Origin: Deroplatys truncata
Taxonomy: Eukaryota; Arthropoda; Insecta; Mantodea; Mantidae
Assembly: GCA_030765065.1 (NCBI GenBank)
Contig: CM060979.1
Location: forward strand, 21,853,001 to 21,917,000
Reading direction: 5' to 3'
DNA: 64,000 bases
Position 1 is the stretch's first letter. Every line of letters begins with the position of its first letter. The notes beneath the pieces are model-generated. The model was given only the letters and a program-made list of their open reading frames with translations, was not told the DNA's origin and made no database searches. The position numbers and the translations under genes are program-made. This document shows positions 45,635 through 57,620 of this stretch, one piece after another.

Positions 45635-46130
45635 AAAGTCTGCACACAAAACTAAAAACTCCCACTTTGATGTATAATCATAAAGCCTCTGCTTCCATAC
45701 ATTTTATAGGAAACTATTAAAGTTGACAAGTATGGTAATTTATTTATGCTGGTGTTATACCTCCTTGGAGTATGGACTGACAGTTATAAAAAAATTAGTT
45801 GTGACAAGGGAAAAATGCAAGAATGCCAAAACTTCAAGAAGACAGTGTCACAAACTTTTATCATTGAAGAGGACTTGTTAAATAAGTTTGTTTGCATAAA
45901 AAGAAATATTGTGAAAACAAATTTGAAGTGTGCAGTGAAATGAAGACAAAAATGGAGTGGAATGTTATCTGATTTTACACAGCACAATTTTACCACTGAG
46001 TACCTGAAATGCTTAGTAAGTTGTTTGGCACTGCCAAGATCCAATGCAGTTGTTGCACGTGTTTTTTCATTAATAAATGCAATGAAAAAATACTTAAAAC
46101 TCAGTGAAAGGTTTTAAACATATTAAAGAC
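45635..46130 (+). pseudogene. hAT-like transposase, C-terminal remnant
   Basis: The frame at 45990-46125 reads LALPRSNAVVARVFSLINAMKK, the hAT C-terminal dimerisation motif (usually LPHSNAAVERVFS), with one Glu replaced by Ala. Upstream pieces QECQNFKKTVSQTFIIEEDL belong to the same broken frame. It differs from the 22-25 kb hAT family. Its start overlaps the direct repeat that also occurs at 44.4 kb. Confidence 0.65.
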
Positions 46131-46397
46131 CCATTTTAAGGATTTGTCTTGTGTTGACTTCCATGCCCAAATATCATGGAGGAGGAGGGGAAAAGAGAGA
46201 ATATGGGATGATTTATAAATCTAATAAATGCTCTGGTCAATTATAAACATAAGCTTTACTCTGGTCTATTTTAAGCTTAGTTTTCCTAATTTACTCAAAC
46301 TATGATTCTGATTTTTTTTATCATATTATGGAACATTTATTACTGTCTATCTTATGTTTTAATATACCCCTTTCTTACATCCAACACCAGTTATGTA

Positions 46398-47280
46398 CGA
46401 GGGCTGATCAACAAAGACTGAGACTGATTTTTTCCTGTAGCTTCCATGATAGTTTTGTATCTGTAACATAAATATTTGAAAAGAGCAGGTTTCTATGTAT
46501 AATGTTGGTAGGCGGCAGCACTCTCGTATTGGTACGTTGGTAGTAATGCTCTATTTTGTAGACCCTATGTGCATTTTGCATACCAGACAATGGAGGTGAT
46601 GCATTTTTTAAATCGATTATCACAGGTGATGAGTCATGGCTGCATCATTATGATCCTGAAGGAAAACAAGCCAGCGCAGTGTGGAAATCGCCAGGTTCTC
46701 CAACACCAAAAAAGGCAAAAGTTGTTCCATCTGCAGGGAAAGTGATGGTGATCATATTTTTTGACTGTAATGGAATGATTTACCGGCATGCAGTTCCCCC
46801 TAACACTACTGTTACAGCAGCATACTACACGTTAGTATTGGATACACTGAGGAAGCACATTGCAAAGAAATGACCAGAGCTTTCTTGGACTGGGTGGCGA
46901 CTTCATCATGACAATGCACGGCCTCACGTGCAAATCAAGTCATGCAGTTTCTGGCTCGATTCAACATTACCTGTGTACCACATCCACCTTATAGCCCCGA
47001 TCTTGCACCCTGTGACTTTTTTTTTATTCCCATCACTAAAGGCAAAGCTTAGGGGTATTCAATTTGAGAACTCTGAAGCAGTGCTCAAGAAAAGTGAGGC
47101 GATTCTCAAGGACCTGACAAACAATGGTCTGCAGCACGTGTTCAAGGACTGGCAGAGACGCTATAAAAAGTGCATTGAAGTAGGAGGGGACTACTTTGAT
47201 AAAGATCATGTAAACATTGAATTGGAGTAATAAACATCTGTGAAAAAAAATCAGTCTCAGTCTTTGTTGATCAGCCCTCG
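46398..47280 (+). mobile_element. mariner element, copy 2 (883 bp, internally deleted)
   Basis: Same terminal repeats as copy 1 (CGAGGGCTGATCAACAAAGAC), flanked by TA. Here the N-terminal helix-turn-helix region is deleted and the first catalytic region ITGDESWLHHYDPEGKQ is kept, followed by AGKVMVIIFFDCNG, LHHDNARPH (second Asp) and PVYHIHLIAPILHPVTFFLF, where the third Asp of the usual PCDFFLF is lost to a frameshift or change. A TGA at 46873 and other shifts break the frame. Confidence 0.9.
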
Positions 47281-47321
47281 TATATAGAGGAAGTACTGTA
47301 CTCCACACAAAAATGTAAAAA

Positions 47322-47624
47322 AAAAAAAAAAAAAAAAAATTGAGTTTTATTTATGGACGCTCTTTAACTACTATGGTTCTTAGCGTCCCATTCTATATTG
47401 GGCGTGAAACACCTGTAATTTTGCTCAGAGGCCTCTTTATCAGGCTTGAGGTTCTTTTACGTGCCGTAAATCTACGACATGGGACCACCGGCTTTACTTC
47501 CCTTCCGAAGGAAGCCGTGCTAACAATTTTTACGCCCGAAAAAATCCATCGCCCTCCGCCGGGTTTGAACCCGCGACCTTGGGAACTAGAGGCTAGCACG
47601 GTACCACTAGTCCACGGAGGACGA
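47322..47624 (-). repeat. tRNA-derived SINE, family 2, reverse copy
   Basis: Reverse complement of the SINE at 24343-24640, with the same head (CCGTGGACTAGTGG), B-box, body and a long T-tail on the minus strand (A-run at 47317-47339). TGTAAAA on both sides may be the target duplication. Confidence 0.9.
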
Positions 47625-47639
47625 CTGTAAAACAAAGAA

Positions 47640-48180
47640 GAAATTCACTGGAAATGTACTTTTTGACATTTACAGAAAGTTTTTTAGGGAATGGTCCATG
47701 TGCATCTGATTGTGATCATTATAACTATAAAATGACAATTTCAAACTTCATACCCAACTAGTCCAGCTCTGTTAAAGTATGCCAAGCAAAGATTTTTTTC
47801 AAGAAAATTCTTCAATTCAACACATATCTTGGATGTTCTGTAAATAATCTGAGTCCTTTTTATATCAATTTTGAATAATTTAATTTATTTTGAATAATTT
47901 TGTATAACTGGGAAATAGTACAACACATGCAAAGACTTGGATAATGTAGAGCTCTTTAAAACAAGGTATTTGTGCCAAATAATTTTATACATATTGTTAG
48001 CTATTTTTGCAGTATCTGTGTAGCATGTTCACATTTTCCCAACTATGTCTTCTGATGGTTCTTTTAATTTTCCAATGCAAGAGCTTCTTATATAACTAAA
48101 CATCTGAATGCTGTTTCTGCATGGTATAGGTAACTAAAAACTTATTGCTTAAAATCAATGCAGGAACAACTTAACAAAGT
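47640..48180. other. No recognisable gene
   Basis: AT-rich spacer without recognisable coding or repeat signal. Confidence 0.4.
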
Positions 48181-50640
48181 GAAAACATTTGATGCCTTGT
48201 TTCACCAAACACTCAACATCGGCAATGCGGATAGTCTTGTGTTCTGCAAGTATCCCTCGATTTGTGCCCAGATGGGTTCAATAGGATTGAAAGCAGCGGT
48301 ATGGTAAAGCATAATGACAGTTGTAGTGGTATGATATTCATTTATTAGCCCCACGTTTGGGCGCCAATTTGAAGTGACATTATGGTTTGTTAGCCCCACG
48401 TTGTGGTAGCCAATTTGCGGTGGTATTAATGTTTGTGTTCGAAAGATGCTACTGTTTATCTGCCGCACGTATGGAATACAATTTGTCACGGTCACTTCGT
48501 GTTATCTTTTACTGAGCGCCTGTTATTGTATTTAATTTTGGGTTCACTGTCCTCCGGCTAGCTATGATTTCTCGGTCAAGCACTTCTCTTGTACAAGGTG
48601 TGTAAACGGAAAGGAGTTTTTATCCAAAGATAACACTGATGAAAGAATTTGTTTTACACTTTTATTGTCGTAACACATTATTCACTTTCACCTATTAATC
48701 TTGACACTCGCCAAACTGAAACTGTTATAATAACTTCTTTACTGCCCATTATTAATTCACGTACTTCAACCTTTTGTGTAATTAACTTTACGACACGAGA
48801 GATTTTTCATAAATTTGCTATGCATAACCTGCAAATCGATAAACTGTGCGATGTATTCACCATGACTGCTTCTGTTGAACTTATCGATGTCTTATACGCG
48901 AATGCTTCTGTTGGACTCAGCGACGTGTAACGTGTGGATGATTTTGTTGAACTGGGCAATACTTGCCTCAGACACGAATTTATACTCCTTCGCCCGATAT
49001 GCCTAAAGATTATAACCGAGCTGCTATTGGTTAATAAAACGCGCCAACATTAGCATTTATATTTATATCCAATGAAAATTACGAAAACATATGCTCTGGG
49101 GAAAATGTTCCTGCAAATTCAAAGAAAAACACGCCACTCTGACGTCATTTGCTCGTCTCTAATAATGATAAACAGCTCACCCCCTCGCTACATTATTGCA
49201 CGCTATTATTGTCAGTTTCAGTAAGGCCGTATAAACCCACTTCTCAACAATGATTACAATCAACAAACAACTCAAATCAATGTCACACAACAATGCATAT
49301 TCACACTACAATCACTCTGACATTTACATAATTTGTGATACAAATTACTGCGTCACAGTGTGCTCATGTGCAGCGGCGATGGTGTCTGTCTCGTATGTAC
49401 AGAACCTTGGTACAACTTAACAATTTGCAAGAGCTCTTCCTTGTTCATTACTGCTGACACTCCGGGGACATTATTTTCCAACAGCCACTGAAGTCACGTG
49501 CTTCCTGTCTTTGGTTGTTGGTGCTTTATTTAATGCATTGAATGATAAGTGGCATTGTTCATTACAATAACGGAATTTGGACTCAGTTGTGGAAAAAAAG
49601 GCTTCCTTAAACCAGGTGGTGAAAGTTTTCCCATTCATTTCTTTGTGATAATCACATGTACTTTTTTATTTAAACAGAAGCATTGCTCCAGGAACAAACC
49701 CATTTAATTCACCAGCATGAAGCAGAATTAGTCGCTTCCCAAAGGGCACCTTCATTCTTCCTGCTATTGTGTTGTCTGTCCTGGTCTTTGATGTCTTGCA
49801 TTTACCCATGTTTCGTCCAACCATATCACTCAAAAATCTGCTATGACACGCCCTATATCACCTCTTTCCATTACGGTTTTTCCTACTGGGAAGTTTTTGA
49901 ATTTAAAACCAAGTTTTTTTAACACCTTGCTTAAACTTGTCTTACCTTCATCAAATAATCTCACTTGTATCAAAGAACCTAGAAGCTTCTTTCAAGTAGG
50001 AAGTTCTTTCCTCATATAAAATTGGCAAACATGCTGTCTTACTGCATCCTTTTGAAAAGTATCAAGTATTGTCTTAGGTATGACTTTAGATCTTGAATTT
50101 TCCTGGTGTCTGCAATTCTTCTGACGGCATATTCAAATTGGCTGGTCAGTTTTCCTTCGTCACACTTTTCACAATTGTTTTACTCACCTTCAGTGCATCA
50201 CAAACCATCTATTGCTATTGCCAAAGGAAGAAGAGGTGCCCTGTTGTCTCACTCCTTTTCAAAATATTCACAGCTTTGGCTCTGGTAAGACCCAACCTTT
50301 TCTTCAATTCTGAAGAACCACTAGCCTTAACACTATAAAAGAATAATGCAGTAAATAGCACATGCACAAAAAAACCAACTTCAACTGGACTAAAGCAAAC
50401 AGCTATTGATGACATGTGCTTCACTTGAGTTGTCAATACAGTCCAAAATGCAGTGGACGCATATGCAGAGGAAGCCTGTAATTGGTGCTAGCAGATAACT
50501 TCCACCCTTTACTGAGCGAGTCAACCCAGCACTGCAAACCTTGGCTTTCATTCTTTTCTTTCGTGTTGTGTTTTGCCTGTAGCAAAGCTCTAAGCAACAA
50601 CAGTGAACCATATTTCTTAAAAACATTACAAGAAATCAAA
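48181..50640 (-). pseudogene. DDE transposase X2, same group as X1 (broken, split by an LTR)
   Basis: Reading leftward from ~50.1 kb: CQFYMRKELPT, TSLSKVLKKLGFKFKNFPVG, a first catalytic region VIWLDETWVNA (Asp kept, ~49820), FGKRLILLHAGELNGFVPGA, then PNSVIVMNNATYHSMHL (~49550), where the second catalytic Asp is Asn. After the LTR insertion the frame continues with AAFNPIEPIWAQIEGYL (Glu kept, ~48280). Order and spacing match X1 and the wider IS630/Tc1-related group. Stops and shifts are frequent. The 5' part beyond 50.4 kb is uncertain. Confidence 0.7.
48325..49357 (-). mobile_element. Isolated LTR related to the gypsy element's LTR, inserted in transposase X2
   Basis: On the minus strand it starts TGTGACGCAGTAATTTGTATCACAAATTA, compared with TGATACGGTAATTTGTATCAC in the gypsy element, and shares ACGGCC/ACGGCTC-TACTGAAACTG and TGAGC/TGAG-TTGTTTATC blocks. 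It is clearly diverged, so older. It ends with three primer-site-like modules (about 48482-48459, 48414-48388 and 48370-48345) and then rejoins the transposase frame. No gag or pol. End positions are approximate. Confidence 0.75.
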
Positions 50641-51540
50641 CTAGAGTTCCAGTTATCTGTTAAAATGAATCAGAATAGCTTCCTTTGCTGTGGAAATTCA
50701 CATTGCTAGTATTGCTAAAGGTGTCCATTCTGATATAACCTATCTCTATCTTTACCCTCATGAAACATAAGGGCTGGAGATACAGCCGAGTGGGTATAGC
50801 AATTGTTATTAACTGACTTTGCAATGATTATGAAGGCAGCAGCAGTGCTGTACCAACATCTCCAGTGTTGGAATTCCGTCTAAAACATTTTAATTGTTGA
50901 ATAATGCTGTTGAATTGCTGTTTGTAATCAAGGTATTAAGCTATTTTTGTAAATGTCTCCTATTTAATGAGGAAACAGTTTCATCATTAATTCTAAATAA
51001 CAGTGCCCATTTGACTATGCAGCGTTTATTTGCTGTCTCATGGAACACCCTTTAATCTCTCACTCTTTCATTATGTTTTACAAAGGTACCATTTTCCCTT
51101 AACACATCAGCTATTTGATTCCAGTTTTTCTTAAGCACCTGGAGTCCTAGGATATTTTTGGTAATTTTGAGGGCCCCTTGTATTTATGAAATAATCTAGT
51201 AGCACACAGCAAGTTTACAATTGGCTATGATTCCATACACCTTGTTTAACACCTACAATGAGACATAGTCAACAAAATGGTTTTTGCAAATAAGAACTTC
51301 CCATAATCAAGGAAATCTAGTACAGGCACCAGAATTTCTGAAAATTTAAGCATTTAGTTTTCCAAAAACCACTGAGTTTTATCTGGTATGTCAAAATCTG
51401 AGGTGAAACAATACTCAGAAAGGAAAACCTTAACATGAGATTCGACTAAAGGAGACAAAAAGCAGCAATAGCGAAGAGGAAACAAAAATCTGAGGATTCA
51501 ACCTAGTGGATTTTAAGCCGAGTAATGCAATCAAATCTTA
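50641..51540. other. No recognisable gene
   Basis: No supported coding frame or repeat recognised. Confidence 0.35.
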
Positions 51541-51556
51541 AATCACTGTTTTCTCA

Positions 51557-52002
51557 TTATTGATTTTTTGAGCATTTTTCTTCCTGAAAATGCTCTTTGA
51601 AAAACACTTTGTGATACATGAATGCCATTTGGGACTCAAGTTCAAAGAGGTACTTACATTGGACTTTTCTTTCGAACATGCCAACCAGCTCCGGATATTT
51701 TGTAACTTTAATCTCAGTGCAATGCGCAACCATTCCCGCATTTTCAAAGCTAACAACAGACATTAAACTGCAAATACCCCAAACACATGTGCACAACATA
51801 TCGTGCTCTACAGACATCTGTGTAACACATGTTTCATTGTTATGAGCATCTGTTTTGAATCTTCACCCAAAAATGATTTTCCTGGCCTGTCCACCTCATT
51901 CTGTGGAGAGATTTCATTCAGACAGAAAAGTAAGAAATGAGACGCATCACAAGTAAAGTTGACCTTACCCCGCTGTGCAGCAACTAAGAGGTGAGTATGC
52001 AA
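51557..52002 (-). pseudogene. Unidentified coding-like stretch
   Basis: Two overlapping minus-strand frames form a plausible single peptide with one shift near 51820: RGKVNFTCDASHFLLFCL and RPGKSFLGEDSKQML, then TEIKVTKYPELVGMFERKV and MAFMYHKVFFKEHF. Composition looks protein-like (mixed charged and hydrophobic), unlike most frames here. I do not recognise it. It could be a host-derived pseudogene or a mobile-element piece. Confidence 0.3.
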
Positions 52003-52179
52003 TTTATGTTCAACGAGAGTCTTCTAAGAACAAGAATGCTGTGTGGCAAATGCAATGTTGTTTTTCATCCTGTGGCTAGAAGGGGCCACTGTCTTCTACA
52101 ATAAAATTCTCGTGTAAATGTGGGCATGAACAATTTACGCAATCCATGGCAGTGGGTACATAGTTTGCTAAATGAAAAA

Positions 52180-52815
52180 ATACTCTAATTGTCCAATGTT
52201 TCGCACTGAAGTCAACCTATGAACTCGCAGTGACGAAGTGTTCATTTGAAGATCAGCATCTAAGTCATAGGACAGTAGCTGATTGGTTCAGCTATTACAA
52301 TGAGTTTGCATGATCTCCAATGACACCAATGTTTCAACAGGGGGTCCTGGTCACATCTTACAGATTGATAATGTAAGATCGGCCGAAGAAATTCTATCGT
52401 GGCAGAATTGCGGAAGAAAATTGGATCCTCAGCATGATTGATGTGACTGCAAATGAGGTACAAATGAAAATTTTCCCAAATCATCAAAGAGATCCCGCAA
52501 CCCTTTACCACCTGATATCTCAACATGTTGATTTCACCAGCACCATACATATCAAATGCTGGAGAGGTTATTATGGTTTGCTGTGTATTTATAAGTAAAC
52601 AATTGTTAACTTCATAGTGGTGACCAATGTGCACAATATAGAATTGCAATGGCAAAGTCTATGGTGACAGCTGTCTAGGGGTGCATTCGATATGAACAGG
52701 TGGACAAACACCTGTACAAATACTTGTGGCACCAGGACTGCAAGAATTGTAAAGCAGACATCTTTCACGAAATGACTGAGGACATTAGGAGCATGTATGC
52801 CATAGTATAGTCCTT
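52180..52815 (+). pseudogene. Merlin-type (ISXO2-like) transposase remnant
   Basis: Pieces in order: HRTVADWFSYYNEF (52255-52310), GGPGHILQIDN (52335-52370, catalytic Asp), a HRGRIAE... NWILSMIDVTANE equivalent in shifted frames (52390-52460), then a LERLLWFAVY... region and KHLYKYLWHQDCKNC near 52700-52745. The order and the GGPGH-x-QID motif fit the ISXO2-like DDE domain of Merlin elements. Frames are shifted many times. No terminal repeats were found. Confidence 0.6.
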
Positions 52816-52993
52816 TAGCTTAGATTTAGAGCAATAAAGTGCAGTGTTATTTCATTTAAGGACTAGTTTAGGCTTTTTTTCATTATTGTACAAACATTTT
52901 TATAAACATGCTTCTTAACTTTTTATAAATACTTGAACTCATTTGGATATCAACGTTTAGGTGAGTTTGTTTCATTGTTACTTTTCGTTTTTT

Positions 52994-53885
52994 ACTTTCT
53001 CTACTACGTATAGTAAGTAGGGGAAGTATTGTATTCCACCCAAAAATTCGATACCGAGATTTCACCGGAAATACATGTTTTGAGATCCCCTGAATCCAAA
53101 AAAAAAAAAGCAGTTTGGAAACATGTCTGTGTGTGTCTGTCTGTGAACAGCATAACTCAGAAACGAACAGTCGGATAAACACCAAACTTGGTATTTAGGT
53201 TCAGTATCTTCCAAGGATGCGACACGAAGGTTTTCAAGAAAATCCCCCACCCCAGATTACCCTTTACATGGAAGACTTTTCGAAAATTTTAATTTTCTCA
53301 AAAACGGCTCTAACGATTTTAATTAAAATATCATATGTTTAAGATATTTTATGACAAATAAAATGTATATCTTGAATTTTCTGGGAATGTCTCCAAAAGT
53401 ATTCTTCATTGTGAACGACTTTTCCATAACTGGTAAACCATAAGAGATAGACAAAATTTTACTACACAAAAAATGTAGATCGCGTTAAAATACACAACTT
53501 ATGTCATATACATTTTTTTTTGTTGAGTGAACCATTTTCGAGATATTGCTTGTTATTCCCTTAAGCTTTTCAATACTTATTTTCTCAAATGGGAATTCGT
53601 TATTCTTTTTTTTGTCTTGGATATGCAAAGAGTATTAATCTGTGGGAAAGGGAATGGTGCTGCACCTAGCAACCAGTTATTAAGAGATATGTATGTGCTT
53701 AACGGCTACTGTTTTTCTATATTGCCCTTGTAAATATATATTCCCCTTACATCTACAAGAAAATTAGCAATAAGATAGAGTCTGCAAATGTTTATCTCGA
53801 TTAACATGAAGCATATGGAGAATAAGCGTTTGTACAAATAGTTTGTACAAGAGTAGAGAAAGTCATGTGAGTGTAACACATCAGA
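52994..53885 (-). mobile_element. R1 repeat, reverse full copy
   Basis: Right-end hairpin and AGTAGAGAAAGT lie at the left here (reverse), the left-end TCTGATGTGTTAC at 53885. This uninterrupted copy contains the longer left segment (with TGGTGCTGCACCTAGCAACC) that is missing from copy 1 and the inner copy. A-runs at both borders. Confidence 0.9.
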
Positions 53886-55500
53886 TTTTTTTACGTTAGT
53901 GGCATCTTCTTGTACAGCTGATAAGAGATCCCAGACTTATGTTTTGGGACATCATTCTGCACGTAGGTATTTTAGGCAAAATATACATTGAAAAAAATTT
54001 TAGACCACAAACAAGACTTTAAAAAGTGCATGTGTTATAAACCTAGGGTTAAAATATCAGGCCAAAATTTTAAATTTTGTTTTCGCAAGAACTTTTTAGT
54101 GATGTAACAAACAATTTATCATGGAAAAATTTTAATCCATGACAACAAATGGATAAATTTTGGCCACAACATACTTGCATTTGTAATACATGTATGGTAT
54201 AAATTACAGAAATTTAACTAGCATTATTTAGAATTTAAAACTTCAGTAATAAGTATCATGAAACTACGATTTTTTTTTTCCAGACAAGGGCTGCAGCTGG
54301 TTGCATGTTTATCAGGGGTGGCTTCTGGGTCTGTCCTGTGGCACTACTTGTATCAAAAGGAAAGAAAGAGAAGTGTATAGGAATTGCTTCCGAGTAAGTA
54401 TTCTCTCATTTGAACAGGCAGGTTAAGTGGACACACTCTCTGTTGGTAGTTTTTTGAAGCTTGGAGAATTCCATCTTCGCTCGTAAGCAGAGTATATAAG
54501 GTTTTCCTGCTATATCGCACAGGTAAAGCCACATTTGCGACTAGGTACTGCTGTGATTTCATTCCGCTCCCGATTACTGGATTTCTACACGGTTCTTACA
54601 CGAGAGGTAGAGCCAAGATTGGTCTGGCGCAGAGCTTACATTCCATCCGCTAGAGTGCAGTAAAGCACAAAACCTACCAACAATGGTGGAAAACACATTC
54701 CACGCTCTACCTTCCCTTAATGCAGTGTTACCATCTTGCTGCAAGTCAACGTTAACACGTTTGGGAGCACACATTAATATTTAATCAATTCTAAGCAGAA
54801 ATAATACACCAAAATGTCCTTATAAATAAAAATGTATGGTTTTGAATGCAATTATGTTGTTAGGTTTTGAAAGAGACATTATTTCAATATTTCTATATTT
54901 CATTGCAACAGGTTTATTGGACATGATGAAATACTTGGAATCTTATCCACCATGGAACAAAAAAAGCAGTCTTCACCATGTGTTGAGCAGTTTTTAAAAC
55001 AATTGTCCAGTATTCCTGTCTTATGTTTGTGTAGTAACAATTCAAACCAAAGATGTAGTTCACTATGAAATCAGGTAACTAATACAGTGTATACTTTTTT
55101 CTTGAAGTGAATATTCGGTTGTATGTTAAAGTTAAAAAGAGTGAACTATTAAACACTGTAGCAAAGTTGCCCTTCTTGGTCCCACCTAGAAAATGCTGAA
55201 GGAAGTGAGAAATAATGGAATAAATTACCTTAGGAGCGAATGTGGAAGTAGATGTGAACTGGTCAATATCTGGTGCCCACCTACCCGCCCTTTTATGGTC
55301 ATACTTATATAGGTGAATTGCGATACAAACACGAAGAAACATGGCCATCTTCACGGTAATACTGACGCTCATTTGGAAGTCCCAACTTAAGTACGGAATT
55401 GGGGAATCTGCTAAATATGTGATGTGTTGTTACTTATTATTCATGTAGTATAGCCGCAGAAAAAAGTGCCATGCATTCAGAGCAAGCTGCACAGAAGAGG
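53886..55500. other. No identified gene
   Basis: A minus-strand stretch at 54260-54780 contains several short protein-like pieces (GRAWNVFSTIVGRFC, SSAPDQSWLYLSC, FSKLQKTTNRECVHLTC) with stops between; it may be a decayed mobile-element or gene fragment but cannot be named. The remainder has no recognisable feature. Confidence 0.35.
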
Positions 55501-55514
55501 GAAGAAAAAATATA

Positions 55515-55815
55515 TATAAAAAAAACTAACCTAAGACTAATCTTGCGTGAATTCAGAAACCTAAGCTTATATAAAAGAAAAAACTAACCTAAGGCTAACC
55601 TTGTGTGAATTCAGAAACCTAAGCTTATATACATATATATATAAAAAAAAAAGTAGCCTAAGGCTAACCTTGCGTGAATTCAGAAACCTAAGCTTATATA
55701 TATAAAAATCTAACCTAAGGCTAACCTTGCGTGAATTCAGAAACGTAAGGTTATATAAAAAAAACTAACCTAATGCTAACCTTGCGTGAATTCAGAAACG
55801 TAAGCTTATAAAGGA
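55515..55815. repeat. Tandem repeat, five units of ~55-68 bp
   Basis: Each unit reads CTAACCTAAGGCTAACCTTGC, GTGAATTCAGAAACCTAAGC, TTATAT plus a variable A/TA stretch. Units differ mainly in length of the A/TA part. The CCTAA steps resemble, by chance or otherwise, the insect telomere motif. Confidence 0.9.
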
Positions 55816-56159
55816 AACTGAGTGTTTTGGAGATATATCTCCGCCGTTGGCAGCATTACTTATTCATATGTTGCCAGCATTGTGTTACAGCCAGAGAATG
55901 ACATACAGTGACGTCTGTTGGACATATAAGACATCACTCCCGTGGCTAATTTGGGCCAAAGAAAGGCAATTTACCCAAAACAACAGGACTCAGAGAAAAC
56001 GTTCAGATAAAAGCATGGTACCGCCGAATAGAAGGTAATGTTGCTCCAGAGGTCGACGTGTCATCGAGGATGATGTAAATGTGCAATGTCAGGTACCATC
56101 TGTTAAAATGGAAAAAATGCTGTCGCATTAGTAAAACCGGAAATAATTTGTTATTGTTG

Positions 56160-56600
56160 TGAACTGTTATATGCTGTCGTAATAGAAAAGCGCAAAATAG
56201 TGAATATTACTGCAAAACAGTAAATAGATGCAATAACATTTAATAATAACCGCGAAGCAGTAAAAAATATTATTGTTATTGTCTAATGCGTGATGTTTAA
56301 TAATGACCATTGGCGCTCGTGCACTACTAAATAAATGTAAAGAACCTCAAGCCTGATAAACAGACCTCTGAGCAAATGTAATATAACTAAATAATTACCG
56401 CATAGCAGTAAAAAAACATAACAGAACTAAATAATTACCGCGATGCAGTAAACAAATGCAATTGAACTAAATAATTATTGCAACGCAATAAACTAATGTA
56501 ATAGAACTAAATAATTATTGTGTAACAGTAAACAAATGTAACAGAACAAAATAATTACCGCGATGCAATAAGCAAATGTAATACAACTAAATAATAATGA
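56160..56600. repeat. 40-bp minisatellite containing a SINE fragment
   Basis: Units of about 40 bp (GTAACAGAACTAAATAATTA then CCGCGATGCAGTAAACAAAT) repeat five to six times from 56375 to 56600, with older, more diverged units before. At 56337-56376 a fragment of SINE family 2 (AGAACCTCAAGCCTGATAAA, CCTCTGAGCAAA) is embedded. Confidence 0.85.
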
Positions 56601-56997
56601 ATGCAGGTATGTCCAAGGCAGTCAAAGGACATGTCCGCTCTTACACGATGCAATTGTTAGTCTTAATAAGGCTGTTTTGCATCGATGCATATAAGGCAAT
56701 GAAGAAATATAAAATTTTGGAAAAAAAGAAAGATGAAAAGGAAGTTTTGAGGCAGATGCTGAACCAAAATAGTTGCGAATATGTTATTTCGCAGGATAAT
56801 TCTCGGAGAGTGTCACAAGAAAATTCTGAAACACTCCGAATGGGACAGCTGTTCCTGTAAATGAATTCATGCAAGTATGAGTTGAAGTGCTCCTGAGAAG
56901 TGCCGAACTGCCTCCTAAGTATGCTAGTTCTGCAAGTGTTCTATGCTCCAATTTTCTATTAGGACAGCATCATTATTTAAGATCTCATTCTCCGTAA

Positions 56998-57111
56998 GTT
57001 GTCCATGTTGACTGTTGACAAAATCACGCCAGAATACATAACTGGAATTGCTTATTGTCCGTGTTGACTGTTGACAAAATCAAGCCAGAGTACATAACTG
57101 GAATTGCTTAA
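56998..57111. repeat. 57-bp tandem duplication
   Basis: The segment TTGTCCATGTTGACTGTTGA through GGAATTGCTTA occurs twice in a row with four or so differences. Confidence 0.85.
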
Positions 57112-57501
57112 ACAACTTTTGGGCATTTAAAAAGCCAAATGCCACACATTCGCGGAATTTTCGCGATGTTTTTTTCTACACGGTAACCTGCCGTCCGTTG
57201 CCCGGCACCCGCCATGACACGTCCTCTGGAGAAATATTACCTAGCAGCCGTCACTGATGTTTATGTATAAAATATTCACTTCCTCATTAACGTAACATTT
57301 TCCCAACAAATTTAATTCCCTCAGTACATGGTTAAATTACGTCATAAGACACCAAAATGATTTACTTTTCGCACTGTAATAAAAAAATTGTTGCGTAGTT
57401 TACCCAAAATAGCTATTATTTGATAATTTCTTCAATTTATAACGGCTGCTAGTTATACAAAGTATAGCAAATTTCGGTTTTTTTCTCAGTAAACTAATCC
57501 G

Positions 57502-57620
57502 TAAGCAATAAATTTGATACAAAACTTGCCACAAACAATACTGCATAAGCAATAAGTTCTGATGCAACACTTGCCGCAAACAATACTGCATAAACAATAA
57601 GTGCTGATGCAACACTTGGA
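57502..57620. repeat. 45-bp tandem repeat, ~2.6 units
   Basis: Unit GCAATAAGTTCTGATGCAAC, ACTTGCCGCAAACAATACTG, CATAA, repeated with few changes. Short Leu/Gln-rich frames here come from the repeat. Confidence 0.85.

Noticed and set aside
55515-57620. CRISPR array
   Set aside because: Repeats are directly adjacent minisatellite units without unique spacers, in a eukaryotic context.
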